Assembly: GCA_963575745.1 (NCBI GenBank)
Contig: CAUYUJ010014359.1
Span: 152,264 to 216,263 of the forward strand
DNA length: 64,000 nucleotides
From: Prorocentrum cordatum
Taxonomy: Eukaryota > Sar > Dinophyceae > Prorocentrales > Prorocentraceae
Reading direction: 5' to 3'
How positions within the stretch are numbered: position 1 is the stretch's first letter; every line of letters begins with the position of its first letter. The position numbers and the translations under genes were made by a program. Positions 57,561-64,000 of this stretch are shown piece after piece. A model generated the notes under the pieces. It ran no database searches. It was given only the letters and a program-made list of their open reading frames with translations, and was not told the DNA's origin.

Positions 57561-58035
57561 TGAACTGACAGGTGCAGGATTAGACATGGCGAGGAAGTCT
57601 CGGGGTAGAAGGGAACGGGATGAAGGAGTGACCGGTAGCGGGTGGCGGGGATGAGCAGGAGAAGCCCCTCCGCCTCTCCACTCTTTTCCTCCGCCTTCGC
57701 TCCCATCTTTTCCATTCTGCGATCTCGGCACTCGTTCACTAGATAGCTCACAACGCGAGCGCGAAACTCAGGAAGCAAAAATGCCCTCCCCTCCCACCTC
57801 TTCCCGTCCCTCCCTCCTTCCCCCCTCCATCTTACCCTTGCCTGTCGCCCTAATTCGGTGGGGTGGTTTTGGGGGGGGATCTGATGGGGGTGGGGAGGAG
57901 GGCGTACACGGGGTCAGATGGCAGGTCAGTCATTTCTAGTCCAGGGTGGCATTCGTATACCTTCTGTGGGCAAAAAAGATCAAGTCCCTGCGACGTGCAG
58001 CTCTAGGTGCCTCTCTCCTTTTGCGCCCTTGCCCC
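57561..58035. other. No gene seen
   Basis: Mixed spacer with CTCCC-rich parts and G-runs. Confidence 0.5.
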
Positions 58036-58765
58036 TCCTGTCCTGTCCCCTCCCCTCCCCTCCCCTCCCCTCCCTTTCCTCTCCTCTCCTCTCCTCTCCT
58101 CTCCTCTCCTCTCTCCTCTCCTCTCCTCTCCTCTCCTCTCCTCCCCTCTCCTCCCCTCTCCTCCCCTCTCCTCTCCTCGTCGTCGTCATCCTTCTGCTTT
58201 CCTTCTCCTCGTCCTCCCCTCATCCGCGCCCAAGCCTTCTCCTCATCCCTCGTTTCTTCCTTCTCATTTTCCCTCCTCGCTCTTCCTCTTTCTTTACCTC
58301 CTTCCGCCCCTACTGCCCACCATCTTAACCTTTGTATTCGTAGTCAATCTAACCTTTAGTCACCTCAATTCCGTTTTCGCGGTCCTTCCGGTCGGTCTAT
58401 CGGTCATCGGCGCCCTTTTCTTCTTCAATAAACGCAGCCCGCCCTCGACCGTTGACCCTTGATCCCTCTCCTCCTCCTCCTCCTCCTCCTCCTCCTCCTC
58501 CTCCTCCTCCTCCTCCTCTATTTCCTCCTCCTTCTCCTCCTCCTCCTCCTCGTCCTCTCTCATCGCTCCTCCATCGCCAACCCGCTTCCTCGCGCCTCCT
58601 TGCTCCTGCTCGCTCATCGCTCCTCGCTCCTCGCTCCTCCTCGCTTCTCGCTCCTCGCTCCTCGCTCCTCCTCGCTCCTCGCTCCTCCTCCTCCTCTTCC
58701 TCCTCCTCCTCCTCCTCCTCCTCCTCCTCCTCCTCCTCCTCCTCCCCGTCCTGCTCCTCGCTCCA
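58036..58765. repeat. CTCCT and TCC polypyrimidine tracts
   Basis: CTCCT pentamers (58036-58185) and TCC trinucleotides (about 58468-58560 and 58685-58745) with GCTCCTCGCTCC words between. Confidence 0.9.
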
Positions 58766-58929
58766 CGCTCCGCCTCCTCGCTCCTCGCTCCTCATCGCCT
58801 CCTCACTCCCCCCGCCCCTTGTCAAGCCCGAGGGTCGGTCCGCCCGGCCCACGGGGGGCCGCAACAGGCGGCGGAGCTCCTCGCGTGGATCTCGGACGCT
58901 TGCCACTCCAGCCGCTGAGCCCCGCGGGA

Positions 58930-59352
58930 GCTCGCCCGCTGCTGCTGCTGTCGTTGTCGTCGTCGTCGTCGGCGGCGGCGGCGTCGTTGCCGTCGTCGTT
59001 GTCGGCGTCGTCATCGCCGCTACCGTCGTCGCCGCCGCCGTCTACGTCGTCGCCATCGTTGGCGTTGATGCCGTCGTCGGAGGTCGGAGGTCGTCGTCGT
59101 CGTCGTCGGTGGCGTCGTCCTCGCCGTCGGAAGAGGAGGAGGGGATACAGAGCAGGAGTGAGAAGGCGGGAAGTGAGAGGATCAGGTTGGATGTGATATG
59201 CGAGAGGGCCATGGTCATGATGCTGATGACGATGATTCTGATTATGATGGTGATGATGGTGGTGATAATGACGATGCTGCTGATGCTGCTGATGCTGATG
59301 GTGGCGATGATCATAATCATGTTGAGCATGATGATGTTGATGATGATGATGT

Positions 59353-59411
<59 letters not shown>

Positions 59412-59420
59412 GTGACGATG
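58930..59420. repeat. GTC/TCG then GAT trinucleotide tracts
   Basis: GTCGTCGTC words (58950-59120) are followed by GATGATGAT (about 59335-59410). Confidence 0.85.
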
Positions 59421-59808
59421 CTGACGATGATGATGGTTGCGGTGATAATGCTGACGAGGAGGATCGATGTGCGAGGCGAGAGAGGACAGAGGAGGAAGTA
59501 CAAACACGTGAGGAGCGAGGAGGGAAGAGGAGGGGAATCGGATGAGAATCAGCTCTGAGGAGGAGGGGGGGGAGGACGAGCGTCGTCGTCGCCGTGCTAG
59601 TGGTCGTCGTCGTCGTGCTCCCTCCGCTCCTTCCCGTCCTGCCCCTCCTCGCTCAACCTTTTTAACTTTTCTGTGCCGATAGCGCCGCTCCGTCGCGCCA
59701 CCGGGCGTGACGTGCTGGCAGGGTGGTCCGTGTGTGTTTCGCAGGAGGTCCCTTCACCACTGCTGACCATGAAGTGCGAGCCTTTAGCTGTCTCGATACG
59801 CACGTTTT

Positions 59809-59950
59809 GATACGCAACACGCACAGTACTCAAGACGTCCGTGCCAATACGTTGCGTGTTGGCTCAACGTATTGGCCCACGTTTTGGAGAACGTATCAGG
59901 ATGCGTGTTGAACTCCGTATCAATACGCTACGTGTTGCGTGTTGCGTATC
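59809..59950. repeat. Foldback element with 15-bp perfect ends
   Basis: GATACGCAACACGCA (59809-59823) is the exact reverse complement of TGCGTGTTGCGTATC (59936-59950). Inside, CAATACGTT ... AACGTATTG and other CGTATTG words allow further pairing. Confidence 0.85.
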
Positions 59951-60080
59951 GGGGCGGCCAAGATGCGAACTGTTCAGCGGCTACCAGGGGTGGGGGGCGG
60001 ACCATGTCAAAATGGTGCTGTCACCTGGATGCCGCGCGCGTGTGGCTCAGACGCGTGCAACAGCCCTGAGGATGCTCGGG

Positions 60081-60243
60081 GGACGAAATCTATACATATC
60101 CACTGCTCCCTGGCCAGGCCCATTCTGAACCCAGGAGCTGTGTATACGCCCTCCTGGCCAAACCAGGAGGGCGTGGCGTATACACAGCTGCTGTGTTCAG
60201 GATGGGCCTGGCCAGGAAGCAGTGGATATGTATAGATTGCGTC
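60081..60243. repeat. Long hairpin element (about 65-bp arms)
   Basis: The left arm from AATCTATACATATCCACTGC (60087) and the right arm ending GCAGTGGATATGTATAGATT (60238) pair over about 65 bases with four mismatches. An inner CTCCTGGCC/CCAGGAGG palindrome caps it. GCCCTGAGGATG (60063-60074) and GCCCTAAGGATG (60244-60255) flank it as near-identical direct repeats. The size and form fit a miniature inverted-repeat or introner-like element. Confidence 0.85.
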
Positions 60244-60649
60244 GCCCTAAGGATGGGGGGGCGTGAATCCCTTTCAGGCGGGGCTCTTGCGTTGGCGGCG
60301 CGCAGAGTCCCCTCAACACTGTTTGCAGCAGCTGCGGGGACGGAGGGCGGCTCCCTTTCAATCAAAGTGGAGCTCTCTCGCGCTGGCGCCGCGCACGCAG
60401 CAGCCACAAGGAGGTCTCCTTATGCCTCGTCGATGCTGATATTTTTTGAGGTCTCGGGCAGAGGCCAAACAAGCGGCAGGGCATCCCCATGCCACGAACA
60501 CCCGCGCCGGCGAGCCGGGGAAGGCTCCGTCGCCCCCTGCTTTTGAGAGCGTTGAATTGAAAAAAAAAGGCGCTCATGAGTTTACGCACGCGAGTGCTGA
60601 CCGACCCCTCTACCACGTCTTGACCCATGACACGCCCTCAAGTATGGTC

Positions 60650-61780
60650 ACTGGGCCGCCGCCCTATCAAGAGGCTCAACGGCGATTTGTTCTCCACTAC
60701 CTCCAAGGCGAAGTGTTTCGTCTTGAGCATGAGTCGGTAGTTGTTCATCGTTCGATGGGCTTCGCTGTGGATGGCCTGTTGCGTCGATGAGCTGGCGACC
60801 TTCCTTGAGAGTCTCACCTGGGCTCAGGACAGCCTTGCCATCTCCACCAGCCTGTCGGCGCCACTTCTTTGACGCCACCACCTGAGGATTCGAGGGGGCT
60901 GGCGATGTATGGCCGCGACGCCGTCTGGGAGACAACAGGAGATGCCTACTGTCGCCTGCTCATGACTAGCAGACGCCAGCAGCAGCATCGAGGGCTCTGG
61001 ATAGATACGGCCAGGGTCTTCCCCTATGAGGCCTGCATGCAAGGAACCGGGGAACCGATGCCGGTATTCGGCCTCGCCCTGCTCACGTCTTGACCGCCCT
61101 CCACATCTCTGCCAGAGCCTTCGCTCTTCGACGGCAGCTTCGTCCAGCGTCCGCGGCAATAAGCGCAAGGCTGCTCCTCCGAATCCCGTTCGACCGGTGA
61201 CTCGATTGGGCTGGTGGCGGAAGTACACGCGTGATGATTGTGACAAGGAGTCGCGGCACCCTGCCGACGAGTCTTGCTGCGCATTTCGATGTGCCGCTAT
61301 TACCGCCCTTGCGAACTGTCGTTCACCACGGAGCTCATGCGCTGCAGGGATATAGTTCGGCGCTGTGCAACCGCGGGCGTCAGCGGTCCAGGCGTGCATC
61401 AGGTATTTGATTGGAATTTTGTGGTTGCATCGCTTCCCTCATCTTTCCCGCACCCGTGCCGATTCGTTCCAGGTGCATTGGGCTAGTTTCAGGGGATGTG
61501 GGTTTTCGGTTGACGCCTGATTTCGAGAACATCGTCCCAACGTCGCCTTTCTCCGAGGACTTGGGGATCATCGATATAAGCTTGCGGGACAGCTTATGGA
61601 CGCAACAATTTCTTCTCCCCACCCCATCCTTCCCTAATAGTTCCCATGCTGGGCCAGAGTTCATCAGATCTTGGGTGAGGCCTCTGGGTTGCTGCGCCCA
61701 AATTTGATCTGACGCAGCAAGTCTGTAGCATGTCCTTGTGCGCTGCCTGGCCACAGCGTTCCTGAGGGACGATAGGAACA
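60650..61780 (-). CDS. Candidate minus-strand coding segments, unknown product
   Basis: Three minus-strand frames look coding. 61720-61380 reads GLTQDLMNSGPAWELLGKDG and HKLSRKLISMIPKSSEKGDV to a TGA. 61399-60824 reads DEAAVEERRLWQRCGG, SLHAGLIGEDPGRIYPEPSM and VEMARLS. About 60900-60650 reads KKWRRQAGGDGKAVLSPGET and DATGHPQRSPSNDEQ. They are in different frames and would need introns near 61.39 and 60.85 kb, or else this is a decayed gene. No domain is recognised. Plus-strand frames are partly open too, so the strand call is moderate. Confidence 0.3.
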
Positions 61781-62299
61781 ACGAGTGCGGGGGTGGGGGT
61801 TGGGGCGCGCCAGTATTTGCCGATCGCTAGACCAGGCGATGCCACATACAGTCGAAACTACCATTTGGTAGTATGTCAGGCGTAGCCCCATACGGGCAAT
61901 CGCGAATATTCAGAGCCCCGCAGGAGGAGCTCCAGACCACAGTAGGAGCCCACGTCGAAGCAGAGTATCTGGTAGAAGTTGCGTTGATTCATGCTTGTGG
62001 CTCCAGGAGGAGCCCCGTACGGCGCTGTGGACCTGTTCTTTCCCGCAAGCCGAGCCGATCCGATCCGGCCTCCTGCGTCCTTCCTCCTCCCTCCTGCCTG
62101 CTCCGTCCTGCCTCCCACCTCCCCGCCTTACGAGGGTCGAAGCAAACTGCACACTGTAAGCGCCAACTCTTTGAGGTCCGCGCAGATTTCCGAGGTCGGC
62201 GCCGGACCCAGGCAGTCCTCGCGGACATCCAGGAGTTTATGCTTGTGCAGTTTGCTGCCCCCGATCCTGCCGCAGCCCGCCGGCGGACGGCTGGGGCGG
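61781..62299. other. No confident gene
   Basis: TTTGAGGTCCGCGCAGATTT (62169) recalls TTTCGGAGGTCCGCGCGGAT (38533), so the pyrimidine tract and its flank may be an inverted relative of 38.3-38.6 kb. Confidence 0.4.
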
Positions 62300-63190
62300 A
62301 AGGGAGCCCTTCTGCTCCCTCGTCCCTCCTCCTCCCTCCTCCCTCCTCCTCCCTCCCTGCTCCCCACCCTCCCTCCTGCTCCTCCCTCCTCCTCCATTTT
62401 CCCTCCCTCCTCCTGCTCCCTCGTCCCTCCTCCTCACTCCTCCCCTCTCCCTCCTCTCTCCCTCCTCCTCCCCCTCCCCTCCTCCTCCCTCCTCCTCCTC
62501 CCTCCTCCCTCCTCCTCCCTCTTCCGCCTCCCTCCTCCATCCTCCTCCTCCCTCCTCCTTCCGCCTCCCTCCTCCTCCCTCCTCCTTCCTCCTCCCTCCT
62601 CCCTCCTCCTCCAGCGGAAGCCAGCCTCCGTGGCGGCCCGCGTGGATCTCTCTTGCTTTGACCTCGCTGCCACGCTGTGGCCTCCTCTTCCTCCCTCCTC
62701 CTCGGCCCCTCCCCCCGCCTCGTCCTTGGGCCCTCGGCGCACGGCTCGCGCTCCTCAGGCGTAGCCGGCCCCCCCCCCCTCCCTCCTCCCTGACTCCTCC
62801 CTCCATCGTCCGAGCTTTCCATGCGCTGGGGGGTCTCTAGCGCCGACCTATGGCCCTCCTCTCCTCGCCCGCCCGGGGACCACATCCTCGGACTCCCATG
62901 GCAGGTGGAGCACGCGCAGGGCCGTCGAGACCCCACGGGACGGGACTCGCCAGCCCTTCCCTTCCCCCCCCCCCTGCCCGCAGGTCCGCCAGCGCTCGCC
63001 TCCTGAGGCACTAGCCAAGCCTCCTTCCTCCTCCCTGCTCCCTCCTCCCTCCTCCTCCTCCTCCTCCTCCTCCTCCTCATTCTCCCTCCTTCCTTCCCTC
63101 CCTCCCTCCCTCCCTCCCTCCCTCGTCCCTTCCTCCCTCCTCTCTTATCTTTCCTTCCACCCTCCCTCCCTCCCTCCTCCCGCCCTTCCT
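62300..63190. repeat. CCTCCCTCCTCC polypyrimidine blocks with duplicated flank
   Basis: Dense CCTCCCTCCTCC (62310-62625) and CCTCC/CCCT (63020-63185) blocks. CCCCTCCCCCCGCCTYGTC and CGGCGCACGGC occur after both (62703 and 63196), indicating a direct duplication about 493 bases apart. Confidence 0.85.
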
Positions 63191-63545
63191 TCTGGGCCCC
63201 TCCCCCCGCCTTGTCGTTAGGCCTCCGGCGCACGGCGCGATCTCAGGCACAGCCAGGTCCCGAGGCTCCTCCCCTCGGAGGGGTGCCGCCGCCTCGCGGA
63301 GGAAAGCTCGGAGCGCCGCGCCTCGCCTGCGGCGCGCGCTCGCGCTCGCGCGCGAGGAAGTCCCGGTATAGAGAGCGCCGCTCCCGAGTTCGGGGGGCCT
63401 CCAGGGCGTCTCAGAGTGACCTGCGAGGACGCATTGCGCCCCTGCCCCCGGTCCTGCCCCGCCCCCGCTCCTACCCCCCCGTCTCCAGATTGCAAGTCGG
63501 GGGGGGGGGGCGGAATCCTTTCCCGTAGACGGGCCAACCGCTAAC

Positions 63546-63546
<1 letters not shown>

Positions 63547-63587
<41 letters not shown>
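63547..63587. repeat. Poly-T tract
   Basis: About 40 T bases. It may be the reversed poly-A tail of a retroposed sequence, but no coding body is evident on the left side. Confidence 0.9.
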
Positions 63588-64000
63588 TTTTTTTCCGTAG
63601 CGGCGCGGTAGACTTCGGCATTGTAGTTGGGGCTGGTCCGTGGCCAGACCAGTTGCAGGATCAGCGCGGCTCGAGTTGTCCTACGCTTCGCTGTGTCGTT
63701 TTTGTTTGGCACATGAGCGCGTCCAAAATGTCGGAGCGCGTGGTTGGTGGTTTCATGCACTTGTTTCTGTGCGCGCTTGGTGTCACGATCCTACCACGCC
63801 TGTTGATTTCCAAGGCCGTTGGCCCAGTCTCGGACCCCCGCCCCCGCCCCCGTCCCTTCCCCCCCCCCGTCTCCAGAGTGAAAAGAGTGGGGGGTCGGCA
63901 TCCCCCATCCACCATCCACTAGAGGCCTAAAGTCTGGGGGGGGGGTTGAACTCCGCCCCCTCGCCCCCCAACCGGCGCGGGCACACGACGCCAGCCCACG
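63588..64000. other. No gene seen up to the window end
   Basis: Mixed sequence with C- and G-runs (63835-63865, 63940-63950). Short frames on both strands carry no recognisable domain. Confidence 0.5.

Overview
The window looks like nuclear DNA of a eukaryote with a large, GC-rich, repeat-swollen genome, most likely a dinoflagellate. Three things suggest this. Spliced-leader-like relics lie near candidate genes. Genes are very sparse and mostly on the + strand. Tandem, foldback and microsatellite DNA is present in extreme amounts. The lineage call is an inference (about 0.65). A 100-base N gap shows this is a draft assembly. I see no prokaryotic operons, rRNA, tRNA, CRISPR array or recognisable intact transposase or reverse transcriptase.

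Layout. 0-4.25 kb: a 112-bp satellite array and simple repeats, with a 62-bp boundary module present three times. 4.7-6.2 kb: the best gene, an intronless acyltransferase-3-type membrane protein preceded by a spliced-leader-like relic. 7.6-10.5 kb: a CCAAGA-rich repeat ending in a 41-bp hairpin, a possible exon, and AT-rich DNA. 11.9-14.3 kb: an unrecognised multi-exon gene, supported by a phase-compatible GT-AG intron pair. 14.3-14.7 kb: a first exon encoding a coiled coil. 15.9-28.0 kb: a macrosatellite of about 1.2-kb units, interrupted by a CCAAGA element and by AGCAT pentamers. 28.5-30.4 kb: another CCAAGA element with three 340-bp subunits and the same 41-bp hairpin, just upstream of an ATG-less terminal exon encoding an RS-rich, two-CCCH-zinc-finger protein (30.41-30.83 kb). 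31.6-33.05 kb: a minus-strand gene or pseudogene broken by single-base frame changes. 34.6-35.6 kb: a SPRY-domain gene.

36-64 kb is almost entirely repeats: foldback elements, a second macrosatellite unit (41.6-43.1 kb), a 0.9-kb (ACT)n tract, a 1.15-kb element duplicated at 48.6 and 52.3 kb with a CAGCACGACC minisatellite core, reversed satellite copies, and polypyrimidine blocks. Only a few weak exon candidates occur there (43.7, 54.9 and 60.6-61.8 kb).

The genes show no shared pathway. The recognisable functions are membrane acyl transfer, RNA binding (CCCH/RS) and protein interaction (SPRY). Long single-frame reading frames elsewhere are mostly products of stop-poor repeats and were left out.
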